A DNA stretch of 64,000 nucleotides from Microbacterium invictum (GTDB taxonomy: Bacteria > Actinomycetota > Actinomycetes > Actinomycetales > Microbacteriaceae): the NCBI RefSeq assembly GCF_034421375.1, contig NZ_CP139779.1:310001-374000 (forward strand). The letters are read 5' to 3'. Numbering within the stretch: the stretch's first letter is position 1; each line of letters begins with the position of its first letter. The position numbers and the translations under genes are program-made. The notes under the pieces are model-generated. The model saw only the letters and a list, made by a program, of their open reading frames with translations. It ran no database searches and was not told the origin of the DNA. Shown here in pieces: positions 1-7,997 of the stretch.

Positions 1-10
1 ACTCTTCGGC

Positions 11-98
11 GGTGACGTGTCCGAGCGGCCGAAGGTGCAACTCTCGAAAAGTTGTGTAGGGTAACCCCCTACCGTGGGTTCAAATCCCACCGTCACCG
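11..98 (+). tRNA. tRNA-Ser (anticodon CGA)
   Basis: Class II tRNA of 88 nt with a 7-bp acceptor stem (GGTGACG at 11-17 with CGTCACC at 91-97), discriminator G98 and a genomically encoded CCA at 99-101. The anticodon stem CAACT/AGTTG encloses the loop CTCGAAA, which gives anticodon CGA. A long variable arm (GTAGGGT...CCCCTAC) supports serine. The T arm and 3' end recur at 44901, so this gene appears to be the attachment target of the adjacent island. Confidence 0.95.
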
Positions 99-344
99 CC
101 ATAAATCCCTGATCAGAGGCTACTTTCAGGTTCTGATCAATGGGATGAGCAAAAGCGCCGCGAGCGATGCGTGGCGCTTTTTGCATCTGACCGGGCATTT
201 TGTCACCAGGTTCATGCTCAGTCCGTGAGAAAGTAGCGGTGTGCTCGATTCTTGCTCGCAGAGGCGCGAGGACCTGGACTCGAGTGAAGAAAACTCCCGG
301 TTGAGCCGAATTCGAGCGTGAACCTGCGGTGGGATTCTGCCCCA
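78..344 (+). repeat. Left copy of diverged direct repeat (attL-like)
   Basis: Runs from the tRNA T loop through the terminator to a conserved block ending GGTGGGATTCTGCCCCA. The partner is 44901-45175 in the same orientation. The first 41 nt (78-118) match 44901-44941 at 37 positions by eye. Further shared blocks are CAATGGGAT, a hairpin followed by a T tract, TTCTTGCTCGC and GGTGGGATT-TGCCCCA. This organisation fits duplicated attachment-site flanks of a tRNA-targeting integrative element. Confidence 0.75.
151..182 (+). terminator. Rho-independent terminator downstream of tRNA-Ser
   Basis: AAAAGCGCC at 151-159 pairs with GGCGCTTTT at 173-181, with a 13-nt loop and a T tract. It lies 50 nt after the tRNA. 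A sequence-diverged hairpin occupies the equivalent position in the second repeat copy (44979-45005). Confidence 0.75.
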
Positions 345-598
345 CGACAGGGGGCAGGGGTCAAGGACAATGAGTCGTGCCTCGTCCCGGATGGGACGTG
401 GCGGGTTAGAACCGCTTCAGCGATCGGCGTCGCCGAGCTGGGAGTAGGCGTGGCGGTCTGGTCGACGGCGGCTTGGGCCGCGGCCGCTAGAGCGGTGTGC
501 TCTCTTCGCGCAATCAGCCGACGTGTTCGACGACGTCGCGTGGGGTGAAGTCGACCTCGTGCACGGTCATGCTCGTAGGTCTGGCCTAGATTGATGCC
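345..598. other. Intergenic, no gene recognised
   Basis: There is no recognisable coding sequence between the repeat and the first gene. A minus-strand stretch at 514-570 could encode an 18-residue peptide beginning MTVHEVDF and then stops, which is too short to assign. In the right-hand repeat copy the equivalent position is occupied by transporter and integrase remnants, so this segment may be deletion debris. Confidence 0.4.
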
Positions 599-1213
599 GT
601 GACGGATGAAAGCGACGCTCGTAACGGGGATCTGCTCGCAGTGCTCAACACCGAGTACTTCGTACTGCAAGGGGCGTCTGGGGCGTCGATCAGTGAGGCG
701 AGCAGCAGGGCATCTCTGTACCTGCTGACCCTTTCCAGCAGTCTGGTGTCGCTGGGGTTCGTGCTCGGCTTATCCGCCGACGTGTTCGGGCCTTTCGCAG
801 CCGCCGCATTGTCGACGGTGTTCCTGCTTGGCTGCTTCACCGTGGTCAGGCTCACCGAGACCAGCATCGAGAACCTCCGTGCGCTGCGGGGTATGGCTCG
901 GATTCGCGCCTACTACGCGGATCTCAGCCCCCTTGCGAGGCCCTACTTTGTCAGCGCTGGTAGCGTCGCCGCGGACGCGCAGGCCATGCTGGGACGGCGA
1001 AGCAACCGATGGTGGTGGGTGGGCACCATGGCCACCATGATCGGAGCGGTCAACGCCGTCGTAGGAGGCAGCGGCATCGCGCTCCTCACGACCGCAGCAG
1101 GCGCATCCCTCAGCCTGTCCGTCGCGACGGGACTAGGCGCCGCGGTGGTCTTGGTGACGTTGGCCGTCCAATTCCAACGCCGCCGGTTCGCCACCGAGTT
1201 TGCTGGCTCCTGA
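599..1213 (+). CDS. Hypothetical membrane protein, four predicted TM segments
   Basis: The product is 204 aa and starts at GTG 599, with a weak ribosome-binding site. I do not recognise the family. Two hydrophobic helices lie at about residues 40-85 (SLVSLGFVLGLSADVFG..., AAALSTVFLLGCFTVV). They are followed by a charged cytosolic loop rich in Arg and Ala (about 86-135). Two more helices span about 137-195 (WVGTMATMIGAVNAVVGGSG, VATGLGAAVVLVTLAV), with a basic C-terminus. The layout resembles small orphan membrane proteins of actinobacterial islands. It is the first gene inside the left attachment-like repeat, facing away from the tRNA. No partner gene is evident. Confidence 0.6.
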   Translation: MTDESDARNGDLLAVLNTEYFVLQGASGASISEASSRASLYLLTLSSSLVSLGFVLGLSADVFGPFAAAALSTVFLLGCFTVVRLTETSIENLRALRGMARIRAYYADLSPLARPYFVSAGSVAADAQAMLGRRSNRWWWVGTMATMIGAVNAVVGGSGIALLTTAAGASLSLSVATGLGAAVVLVTLAVQFQRRRFATEFAGS

Positions 1214-1335
1214 CTCGGCGACCGCCCTGACGCAGTCGGCGACGCTGACACAATCGGCCTTCCCGGGGAAAGGTCGACTCGACCTTCGGCAGCACCGAGA
1301 GGCAACACCGGTGGAGACACAGGACGCTGGTCGAT

Positions 1336-1352
1336 ACGGGTTCGAATCCTGC
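1336..1352 (+). other. Isolated tRNA T-arm-like sequence
   Basis: ACGGG-TTCGAAT-CCTGC has the shape of a tRNA T stem-loop with four of five pairs, one of them G-T. No D arm or anticodon arm precedes it, so it is not a tRNA. It shares GTTCGAATCC with the right-hand attachment copy. It may be a fragment of an older tRNA-end insertion, or chance. Confidence 0.2.
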
Positions 1353-1381
1353 GCCGTTTCGTTGTGCTCCGCATTCCGCGG

Positions 1382-2587
1382 TCAGTGCTCGATCAGGCGT
1401 CTGATGCCGCGCTTTGAGAGGTATTCCTTGTCGTCCGCGCGTGAGGCGAGCACGATTGCAGGTGCAGAGCCGGCTTCGATCAGGCTGAAGAAGGCATCCG
1501 CGAAAGTCAGGTCGGGGGTGGTCTCGTCGGGAAGCACGAGCGCGACATCTCGCACCTTCACGGTCACGCCGCCCGACCGCACAAGGTTTGCTGCATCGCG
1601 AAAGGCGCGGCCGGCAGGTTTGACCTCGTTGTCGACGGTTAGCAGCCCTAGGTCGTACTCCAGTTCGATGAAACCGTCTAGCTCGCGGCTGATGTCGTGG
1701 GAGCACCACCACGTGATACCCCAGAGATTCTCGACAGAGGCAGCAGCGGCGGTGGCGACCTCGAGAAATGCGGCCGGGTCATCGAGCCACGTGGTCGACG
1801 CGCCGTACTCCTGCAACCAGACGGGACGGTTCGCGTCATTGCCGTAGGCCTTGGCGAGTTCGAGCATGAACTCAGCCAAGTGGACCGTGCCGGTGCCAGA
1901 GTGCCCGTAGCGATCCAGAGCGCCGGTGAAGTAGATCCACGCGTGAATGGGGGTGACGCTTCCGGTCGCGCCAAGGGCGCGTCGGCTGAAGGGCTCGTCA
2001 TCGGTCAGCCATGGGCGGTGGTCCATCCCGACACTGTGGAGTTTGCTCGGCGCGACTTCTTCCGCATATCCCAGCAACTCAACGAGCCAGGCGTCACCCT
2101 GCTCGAGGGTCGTTTCGTTGTGGTTGCGCTCGCGGCCGGGGCCTCCGGCGATGACGCTCGGTTCGTTGGCGATGTCAAAACCCAAGAAGGCGGGATGGCC
2201 GCCGACCCGATCGGCCAGCGCGCGCACCAGCCGGAGTTCGGCGTCGATCACATCGCGATCGGCGAAGATGTTCTGGTCGTCCTGAAGCCAGGAGGGCCGG
2301 AAGTCGAAACCGCTGAGCCACCCATCGAAGATGGTCACGATGACATCGAGGTCATTCTCAGTCGCGATGTCCATGAGCCGCTCGAGCCGATCGAGCATGG
2401 TGCTGCTCACCACGCGCGCGTTCGGTTGGAACAGCGGCCACAGACAATGAATCCGGATGTGGTCTGCGCCGATCGCCCGAATGGCGGCCAGATCAGCGAC
2501 GATGGCGTCGTCGCGCCAATCCACCCAGGAGTACCACCATCCCGATCCGGGGACATAGTTGACGCCGAAGCGCGGAGGAGTGTTCAT
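1382..2587 (-). CDS. Cytosolic GH5-like (clan GH-A) glycoside hydrolase
   Basis: The product is 401 aa. The start is ATG 2587, which has GGGAG upstream; an in-frame extension to 2668 would overlap the preceding lactonase gene. The fold is a TIM-barrel cellulase/mannanase type. It begins FGVNYVPGSGWW, has the acid/base-type motif DIANEPS near residue 145 and the nucleophile-type WLQEYGAS near residue 265. There is no signal peptide, so it should act in the cytosol on imported oligosaccharides. It lies 19 bp downstream of the SMP-30 lactonase gene on the same strand, so the two are probably one transcript divergent from the FadR-type regulator. The substrate cannot be read from sequence. Confidence 0.75.
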   Translation of the reverse strand: MNTPPRFGVNYVPGSGWWYSWVDWRDDAIVADLAAIRAIGADHIRIHCLWPLFQPNARVVSSTMLDRLERLMDIATENDLDVIVTIFDGWLSGFDFRPSWLQDDQNIFADRDVIDAELRLVRALADRVGGHPAFLGFDIANEPSVIAGGPGRERNHNETTLEQGDAWLVELLGYAEEVAPSKLHSVGMDHRPWLTDDEPFSRRALGATGSVTPIHAWIYFTGALDRYGHSGTGTVHLAEFMLELAKAYGNDANRPVWLQEYGASTTWLDDPAAFLEVATAAAASVENLWGITWWCSHDISRELDGFIELEYDLGLLTVDNEVKPAGRAFRDAANLVRSGGVTVKVRDVALVLPDETTPDLTFADAFFSLIEAGSAPAIVLASRADDKEYLSKRGIRRLIEH

Positions 2588-2606
2588 CGATGTTCTCCCA
2601 GGAGTT

Positions 2607-3446
2607 TCAGCCGGCGAAGGGCAGAGGCGGATAGCCGCAGAAGTCGACGTCGGCGGCGAACAGCGCACCCGCCGGTCCTCCCCTGTCGTCCAGCCCGAGG
2701 CGTGATGTCGTGATGTAGAGCGTGGCCAGGTCGGGGCCCCCGAAGGTGCAAGCCGTCACCTGATCTGCGGGCACCTCGATCACGAGATCGAGTTCTCCGT
2801 CAGCGTCGTAGCGACGGACGTGGCCGCCGCCCCACATGGCTACCCAGGTCCCGCCCTCTGTGTCCATGCAAAGCCCGTCCGGCATGCCGAAATCTGCGGG
2901 GATGTGCACGAACGGCGTCCTTATGATCCTGCCCTGATCGATCTCGAGGCGTTCGATCGTTCCGGTAGGGGAGTCGATGTATCGTCCCCCGTGCGACCGC
3001 GTGAATTGCATTCCGTTCGAGATCGAGACCCCTGCGATGACCTTCTCCACCTCGGCCGCAGGCGTCATCCGGAAGACGTCGCCGCGACCCGTCGCCTGGT
3101 CGTATGCCATCGTGCCGCAGAGGAAGTTGCCGTCTAGGTCGCACGTGCCTTCGTTGAACCGCACTCCTGGCGCCTCAACCACTTTGCTGATCGCCTCGAG
3201 GTTGCCCGCAGTATCGTAGAGCGCGAAAGAATCCTCAAGCGCCGCGATGAAGCCGCCTCGGGAGCGTGGGCGGAGGCAAGCCACGACCTCTCCGAGATGC
3301 CGACGCGATACGGCCGCCGTATCGGCGTTGAGAATCAGGATGTCACCGGCGAGCATGTCCAGCCACGCGACACCGCCAAGCGCGGGGATCCACACTGGCC
3401 CTTCGCCGTGAACCGTGTGCGGATCGGTGACCTGCGCCAAAGGCAT
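2607..3446 (-). CDS. SMP-30/gluconolactonase-family sugar lactonase
   Basis: The product is 279 aa, a six-bladed propeller of the SMP-30/regucalcin family. The start is ATG 3446 with AGGAGAGG upstream. Family landmarks are HGEGPVW at the N-terminus with the metal-ligand Glu, the RFNEGTCD segment, SNGMQ, and MPDGLCMD with the metal-binding Asp. This family hydrolyses aldonolactones to aldonates, the second step of oxidative (Weimberg/Dahms type) sugar pathways. XylC of Caulobacter is an example. Its promoter faces the FadR-type regulator and carries the FadR-like operator at 3471-3481. The exact lactone is not known. Confidence 0.85.
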   Translation of the reverse strand: MPLAQVTDPHTVHGEGPVWIPALGGVAWLDMLAGDILILNADTAAVSRRHLGEVVACLRPRSRGGFIAALEDSFALYDTAGNLEAISKVVEAPGVRFNEGTCDLDGNFLCGTMAYDQATGRGDVFRMTPAAEVEKVIAGVSISNGMQFTRSHGGRYIDSPTGTIERLEIDQGRIIRTPFVHIPADFGMPDGLCMDTEGGTWVAMWGGGHVRRYDADGELDLVIEVPADQVTACTFGGPDLATLYITTSRLGLDDRGGPAGALFAADVDFCGYPPLPFAG

Positions 3447-3462
3447 ACGTTTTCCTCTCCTG

Positions 3463-3491
3463 TGGTCCGACTGGTCAGACCTTAGTATACT
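3463..3491. promoter_or_regulatory. Divergent promoter with FadR-like operator
   Basis: CTGGTCAGACC at 3471-3481 matches the core of the E. coli FadR consensus (CTGGTCnGACC), with an extra half-site TGGTCCGA just before it. The palindrome AGTATACT at 3484-3491 supplies a TATACT -10 on both strands. On the plus strand this -10 ends 7 nt before the regulator ATG at 3499, which implies a leaderless mRNA. On the minus strand the predicted transcription start would fall inside the operator. The motif recurs at 5423-5433. Confidence 0.65.
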
Positions 3492-3498
3492 TTCCCGT

Positions 3499-4275
3499 AT
3501 GGCCCCCGATCTCGCAGTCACGTCGAAGGAACTCGTCGACGAGCTGGAGCACAAAATCCTGTCCGGAAAGTACACGGTGGGGGAGATGCTTCCCTCCGAG
3601 CGACGGCTGTCCGAGGCATACTCGGTCAGTAGATCCGGGGTTCGTGAGGCGCTCAAGATCCTCGGCGAGCGAGGACTCGTCACGGTGCGTCATGGTCGCG
3701 GAACGTTCGTTACGGATCCGAACGCCGGGGCCGCGGGTGCCGCAATCGGGAACGCTCTGCGCCGCGAACGCATCACTGCCCGCGACGTCATCATCGGGCG
3801 CATGGCCGTCGAGAAAGAGTCGGCCGCCCTTGCGGCGGAGGCGCGGACGGATGCCGACCTCGAGCTCCTGGACCGGATCATCGAAGGAATGGAAACCTCC
3901 TCGGCCATCCTCGACCGCGTGCGCGCGGATCTCGCGTTCCATCTCGCATTGGTGAAGGCCTCGCATAATCCCGTCTTCGAGGCGATGTTCCGCGCGATCT
4001 CCGGGTTCACCGCGGAGATGATGCTGCGCAGCCTGTCGGACCGAGCCGTCGCCGAGGTCGGCGTGCCGCAGCACCGCGCGATCCTTGAAGCGGTCCGTCA
4101 GCGCGACGCCGGGGAAGCCCGGCGCCTTGTCGAGGAACATATGGCCGTAGCCATTGAGCGCTACGGACCTGACCTGGAGAGGTCGCTGGACACCGTTGCG
4201 GAACGCGAGCTGCAGCGCGTGCTCGGTCCGACCGGATCGCTCGAAGACATCTGGCGGGTGGCGGACCGAGAATGA
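3499..4275 (+). CDS. GntR-family transcriptional regulator, FadR subfamily
   Basis: The product is 258 aa. It has an N-terminal winged helix (about residues 8-75: LPSERRLSEAYSVSRSGVRE, then GLVTVRHGRGTFV) and an all-helical FCD effector domain. The FCD metal-site residues are visible in the spacing D...H (DLAFHLALVKASHN), H (VPQHRAILEA) and the terminal EEHM. ATG 3499 was chosen because it lies 7 nt after a TATACT -10, giving a leaderless transcript, and the helix-turn-helix starts directly after it. It most likely represses its own divergent promoter and the operon at 5460 through CTGGTCAGACC sites. The effector is probably a sugar-acid intermediate, which is an inference. Its stop overlaps the dehydrogenase start as ATGA. 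Confidence 0.88.
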   Translation: MAPDLAVTSKELVDELEHKILSGKYTVGEMLPSERRLSEAYSVSRSGVREALKILGERGLVTVRHGRGTFVTDPNAGAAGAAIGNALRRERITARDVIIGRMAVEKESAALAAEARTDADLELLDRIIEGMETSSAILDRVRADLAFHLALVKASHNPVFEAMFRAISGFTAEMMLRSLSDRAVAEVGVPQHRAILEAVRQRDAGEARRLVEEHMAVAIERYGPDLERSLDTVAERELQRVLGPTGSLEDIWRVADRE

Positions 4276-5351
4276 GCGGCGACAGCAACTCGGGTCGAGG
4301 TATCCCCTCGATGATGAAGGCGGTGCGGTGGCACGGGCGCGGCGACCTGCGCGTGGACACCGTCCCCGTGCCTTCGCCCGCCGACGATGAGATCTTGTTG
4401 CGGGTCGGGTGGGCCGGCATTTGTGGGACCGATCTCGAAGAACTTCAACATGGCCCGCTCACCATCCCCATCGAGCCGCACGTCTCGAGTGGCCGCTCAG
4501 CGCCTCTGATCCTCGGTCACGAGGTCGTCGGGCAAGTGGCCCTCGCCGCGGAGAACGGAGAGGGTCCGCTTGCCGACGCCTGGGTTGTGCCCGATGTCGT
4601 TCAGGGCTGCGGAAAGTGCTGGTGGTGCGAGTCACACGACGAGGGACTCTGCCCTTCGCTGAACGTGCTTGGCCAGACGGACGATGGGGCGCTGGCGGAG
4701 TTCATGGTCGCCAAAGCATCCCGTTGCCTCCCGGTGCCCACTGGTGTCGACGCACGCACCGCTGCCCTCGCCGAGCCGCTCGCGGTCGCCGTCCGCGCCG
4801 TCGACAAGCTAGAACTGCGTGACGGTTCGACGGTCGCCGTCCTCGGCGGGGGAACTATCGGTCAGCTGGTTGCTCAAGTCCTCGCGGCGTCGAACGCGCG
4901 GGTGCTGCTCGTCGACCCCGTTTCCTCGCGACGCGACTTGGCTGCGAACCTCTCGGGTGCGGTCCCTCTGGCACCGGATGAGTTCGAGAGCCAGGTCCTT
5001 CGCCTGCCGCCCCCAGGGCTGGACGCCGTCGTCGAGTGCGGCGGTCGGGACGGATTGATCGATCAGGCCCTCAGGGCTGTTCGCCCCGGCGGGACTGTCG
5101 TCGCGGTCGGATTGCGAACCGGCTCCGAGCCGATCGATGTTCCCGGCCTCGTGCTGGGGGAGCGCAGACTCGTGGGCAGTGCTGCCCATATGTGGGACAC
5201 CGACGTCGCGCGTGCGCTGGCATTGCTGGATGAGCTCGACATCGAGCCGCTGATCACGCATGAGGTGCCGCTCGCGGACAGTGCTGACGCGTTCTCGCTT
5301 CTCTCGTCGGGGGATCCCGGAGTGCTGAAAGTGCTCATCTCAGCCAGCTGA
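4272..5351 (+). CDS. Zinc-dependent medium-chain alcohol/sugar dehydrogenase
   Basis: The product is 359 aa. Catalytic zinc residues are GICGTD (Cys), GHE (His-Glu) and AEPLA (Glu). The structural zinc lobe has four cysteines (GCGKCWWC...LC, around residues 114-127). The NAD(P) site is VLGGGTIGQ near residue 195. Family members oxidise polyols or aldoses (threonine, sorbitol and butanediol dehydrogenases). Sulfolobus D-arabinose 1-dehydrogenase is in the same superfamily. Given the lactonase, dehydratase, FAH and semialdehyde-dehydrogenase genes around it, aldose 1-dehydrogenase (aldose to lactone) is the most economical role. Oxidation of a keto-deoxy intermediate is an alternative. It overlaps the regulator gene by 4 bp. 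Confidence 0.82.
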   Translation: MSGDSNSGRGIPSMMKAVRWHGRGDLRVDTVPVPSPADDEILLRVGWAGICGTDLEELQHGPLTIPIEPHVSSGRSAPLILGHEVVGQVALAAENGEGPLADAWVVPDVVQGCGKCWWCESHDEGLCPSLNVLGQTDDGALAEFMVAKASRCLPVPTGVDARTAALAEPLAVAVRAVDKLELRDGSTVAVLGGGTIGQLVAQVLAASNARVLLVDPVSSRRDLAANLSGAVPLAPDEFESQVLRLPPPGLDAVVECGGRDGLIDQALRAVRPGGTVVAVGLRTGSEPIDVPGLVLGERRLVGSAAHMWDTDVARALALLDELDIEPLITHEVPLADSADAFSLLSSGDPGVLKVLISAS

Positions 5352-5395
5352 CAGGCGAACGCTGGTTGCGGCGCGAGGGCGTGCGGCGACCGGAG

Positions 5396-5433
5396 TTGAC
5401 AGCAGAGATCCGTCTGGTCATACTGGTCAGACC
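5396..5433 (+). promoter_or_regulatory. Sigma-70-type promoter overlapped by FadR-like operator
   Basis: TTGACA at 5396-5401, a 17-bp spacer and CATACT at 5419-5424 form a near-consensus promoter. The -10 sits within CTGGTCA-TA-CTGGTCAGACC (5414-5433), two half-overlapping copies of the motif found before the regulator at 3471. This geometry suggests direct repression of the operon starting at 5460 by the regulator at 3499. Confidence 0.7.
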
Positions 5434-5459
5434 GGTAGGACAAGCAACAAGGATGTGAG

Positions 5460-6572
5460 ATGCCCGCCCTCCTTTCCACCCCTCACTCGCTGGCGATAGC
5501 GATGTGGGACTTCTCGTGGCTCGAACGGCGCTGGGAAGGCGGCGGATACGAGGACTGGTCTGCCGCTCTGGACGGACTGGTGGCTCGGGGGTACGACGTC
5601 GTGCGTATCGACGCCTACCCCCACCTCATCTGGGACGGTGCGGAGCGATACACGCTCAAGCCCGTGTGGGATCAGCACCCCTGGGGAAGTCCGCACCCCA
5701 TCGACGTCGACCCGTCGAGCGATCTCCTCGAGTTCATCGCGCTGGCCCGAGAGAAGGGTCTACTTGTGTCGCTGTCCAGCTGGTACCGAGAGGACTCGGC
5801 GGATGTCCGGCGGAGGCTGCGCACGCCGGAAGACCTGGCCTCGGTATGGCTCGCCACACTCGCACACATCGAGAGCGCCGGTCTGCTCGACGCCGTGTGG
5901 TTCGTCGACCTCGGCAACGAGTGGCCCCAGCCGATGTGGGCCCCCTTCTTGTATCAGCAGGGCGACGATGCTGCGTCTCTCGATCGCACCTCTGCCGAGT
6001 ACCAGCGCTGGACCGACACAGCACTCGGTATCGTCGCGGCACGGTACCCGGCAATGCCGTTGTGCTTCTCCTTCATCGATCAGATGGACACGTGGGCGCG
6101 CCAGGACGTCAGCGCGTTCGGCCTGCTCGAGCTGCACATCTGGATGGTTCAGGGGGAGGATCCGAGCTTTTACGAATCGCTGGGGTACGACATCGTCGCC
6201 GCCAGCTTCGACCCCGATCAGTATCAGGTCCTGACGGCGGCCCCCGCGCTGTACCGGAGCGATCCCGAACTGTGGAGGAAGCAGCTCGACGCGGCAATAG
6301 ACCGTGCGGCGCAGTGGTCGAAGGCTGCCTCACTTCCCCTGGTCACCACGGAGTCGTGGGCGACGATCTGCTGGAAAGACGGCGAAGGTCTCGACTGGGA
6401 ATGGGTGAAGGAACTCTGCGAGCACGGCGTCAGGCGCGCCCTCGAGACCGGTCGGTGGGCAGCCCTGTCCACAAGCAACTTCTGCGGACCACAATTCCGC
6501 GGCATGTGGGATGACACGGAGTGGCACCAAGCGCTGACCCGCGCCATCCACTCGGTGACACCCGAAATCTGA
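5460..6572 (+). CDS. Cellulase-like TIM-barrel protein, probable cytosolic glycosidase
   Basis: The product is 370 aa. The start is ATG 5460 with AAGGA upstream. It is a clan GH-A-like barrel: SLAIAMWDFSWLERRW at the N-terminus, VRIDAYPHL, VWFVDLGNEWP (Asn-Glu, candidate acid/base near residue 156) and LVTTESWATICW (candidate nucleophile Glu near residue 300). No signal peptide is present. Proteins of this kind are usually annotated only as cellulase-like and I know of no assigned substrate. It is the first gene behind the FadR-type operator and sits directly before the binding-protein gene, so it probably acts on the imported glycoside. Confidence 0.7.
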   Translation: MPALLSTPHSLAIAMWDFSWLERRWEGGGYEDWSAALDGLVARGYDVVRIDAYPHLIWDGAERYTLKPVWDQHPWGSPHPIDVDPSSDLLEFIALAREKGLLVSLSSWYREDSADVRRRLRTPEDLASVWLATLAHIESAGLLDAVWFVDLGNEWPQPMWAPFLYQQGDDAASLDRTSAEYQRWTDTALGIVAARYPAMPLCFSFIDQMDTWARQDVSAFGLLELHIWMVQGEDPSFYESLGYDIVAASFDPDQYQVLTAAPALYRSDPELWRKQLDAAIDRAAQWSKAASLPLVTTESWATICWKDGEGLDWEWVKELCEHGVRRALETGRWAALSTSNFCGPQFRGMWDDTEWHQALTRAIHSVTPEI

Positions 6573-6618
6573 GAACGCCCGCCGCATGGTCGCGGCGGGC
6601 TGGGAAAGGAACACAGCA

Positions 6619-7923
6619 ATGAGAACGAGAAGCAAGTCGATCCTCATCGTCGGCGCCCTCTCTGCGGCCGGCATGTTGGCCGTTACGGGCTGCGCGCCCG
6701 GCGGCCAGACAACCGGCGCGGCGGCGGAGGCGGACAGCGACGGAAAGATCACCGTCTGGACGGCGATCGCAGGCGCGCAGCTCGAGGAGATGGAGTCGTT
6801 CGCGAGCGAGTTCGAGACCGAGCACGACGTCGAGGTCGAGATCGTCTCCGCCGATGACGCCGCGATCAAGCAGAAGGTCCAGGCCGCAACCGCTTCCGGT
6901 GACTTCCCGGACGTCGTCCAGTACTTCGGCGGAAGCTTTATGCAGCCCCTCGTGGACGCGAACGCGTTCCTCCCGCTCGACGACTACGTCGCCGAGGACG
7001 CGGAGTGGGAGGAGCAGATGGTCGACAACTGGGCGGAGAACTACACCTTCGACGGGAAAGTGTACGCCGTTCCCTTCGAGTCGCCGCTCGTCCAGCTGTT
7101 CTACAACACCGAGATCTTCGATGAGGTGGGCATCGATGTCCCCGAGACTTTCGACGACCTGCTCGCCGACGTCGCTACGCTCAAGGAAGCCGGCTATGTG
7201 CCGATCACGGTCGATGGGCAGAGCGGCTGGCCCATGCAGCAGTGGTTCGCGTATCTCGTGATGCGAAACGGCGGCACGCAAGCCGTGTTCGACGCGGTTG
7301 CCGGTGAGCTTCCGTGGGATGACGAAGTGTTCTTGAAGTCGGCCGAGCAGCTGAAGCAGCTCATCGACGCGGGTGCCTTCCAGGAGGGCTTCCTCGGGGA
7401 AGATGACCCGGCCGCACTGGCGCAGTACACCTCCGGCCGGGCAGCGATGAGGCTCAGCGGGTCGTGGATGATGAATCAGCTGGTCAGCGGCGACGACCCC
7501 ACGCTCATCGACCGCACAGACTACACCGCATTCCCCACCGTCGCCGGTGGCGTCGGTGCGGCGACAGACGTGCAGGGCGGCCCGAACGGGAGCCTCGCGA
7601 TCGCACGCCTCTCTCCCGACGCGGACCTCTCCTGGGAGTTCATCAAGGGCTTCACCAGCAACGAGGTCGCCACGCGCGTGGCTGAGAACTCGCTCAGCCT
7701 CGTGCCCAACGAGGTAGAGATCAGCGGGGATCAGCCTGCCGTGTTCTCCAAGATGGTTGCCGAGCTGCCGACCTACACCGGCTTCAACATCTTCTGGAAT
7801 GAGATCCTCTCGCCGGAGCTGAACACGGAGTTCACGAACCTGCAGAACGCACTGGTCGCCGGTCAGATCACGCCGCAGGAAATGGTCACCCAACTCCAGG
7901 CCTACGCCGAGGACCAGCAGTAG
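6619..7923 (+). CDS. ABC sugar importer substrate-binding lipoprotein
   Basis: The product is 434 aa, MalE/UgpB-type family 1 binding protein. ATG 6619 follows AAAGGA. The start leads straight into a lipoprotein signal (MRTRSKSILIVGALSAAG) with lipobox VTGC, predicted to be lipid-anchored at Cys25. The mature N-terminus carries the typical KITVWTAI strand. It precedes two permease genes, forming importer 1 of the window. No ATPase gene accompanies it. The ligand is unknown; the context suggests an oligosaccharide or glycoside whose sugar is then oxidised. Confidence 0.9.
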   Translation: MRTRSKSILIVGALSAAGMLAVTGCAPGGQTTGAAAEADSDGKITVWTAIAGAQLEEMESFASEFETEHDVEVEIVSADDAAIKQKVQAATASGDFPDVVQYFGGSFMQPLVDANAFLPLDDYVAEDAEWEEQMVDNWAENYTFDGKVYAVPFESPLVQLFYNTEIFDEVGIDVPETFDDLLADVATLKEAGYVPITVDGQSGWPMQQWFAYLVMRNGGTQAVFDAVAGELPWDDEVFLKSAEQLKQLIDAGAFQEGFLGEDDPAALAQYTSGRAAMRLSGSWMMNQLVSGDDPTLIDRTDYTAFPTVAGGVGAATDVQGGPNGSLAIARLSPDADLSWEFIKGFTSNEVATRVAENSLSLVPNEVEISGDQPAVFSKMVAELPTYTGFNIFWNEILSPELNTEFTNLQNALVAGQITPQEMVTQLQAYAEDQQ

Positions 7924-7944
7924 GCAGTAGCCGCTCAACAGCGC

Positions 7945-7977
7945 GGGGAGGCGCGCGACCCCGATCGCGCCCTCCCC
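7945..7977 (+). terminator. Intercistronic hairpin after binding-protein gene
   Basis: GGGGAGGCGCG at 7945-7955 pairs with CGCG plus CCTCCCC at 66-69 and 71-77 of the 79xx block, with one bulged C and a 10-nt loop. It has no T tract. Its position between binding-protein and permease genes fits an attenuator or 3'-end stabiliser that raises binding-protein expression. A second example lies at 52072-52109. Confidence 0.5.
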
Positions 7978-7997
7978 CCGCACAGAAAGCACTTCTC

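Noticed and set aside
6430..7992. A 520-residue open frame on the minus strand across the binding-protein gene
   Set aside because: It is antisense to a clear lipoprotein gene. Its translation is Arg/Leu/Val-rich without any family motif, as expected from third-position G/C bias.
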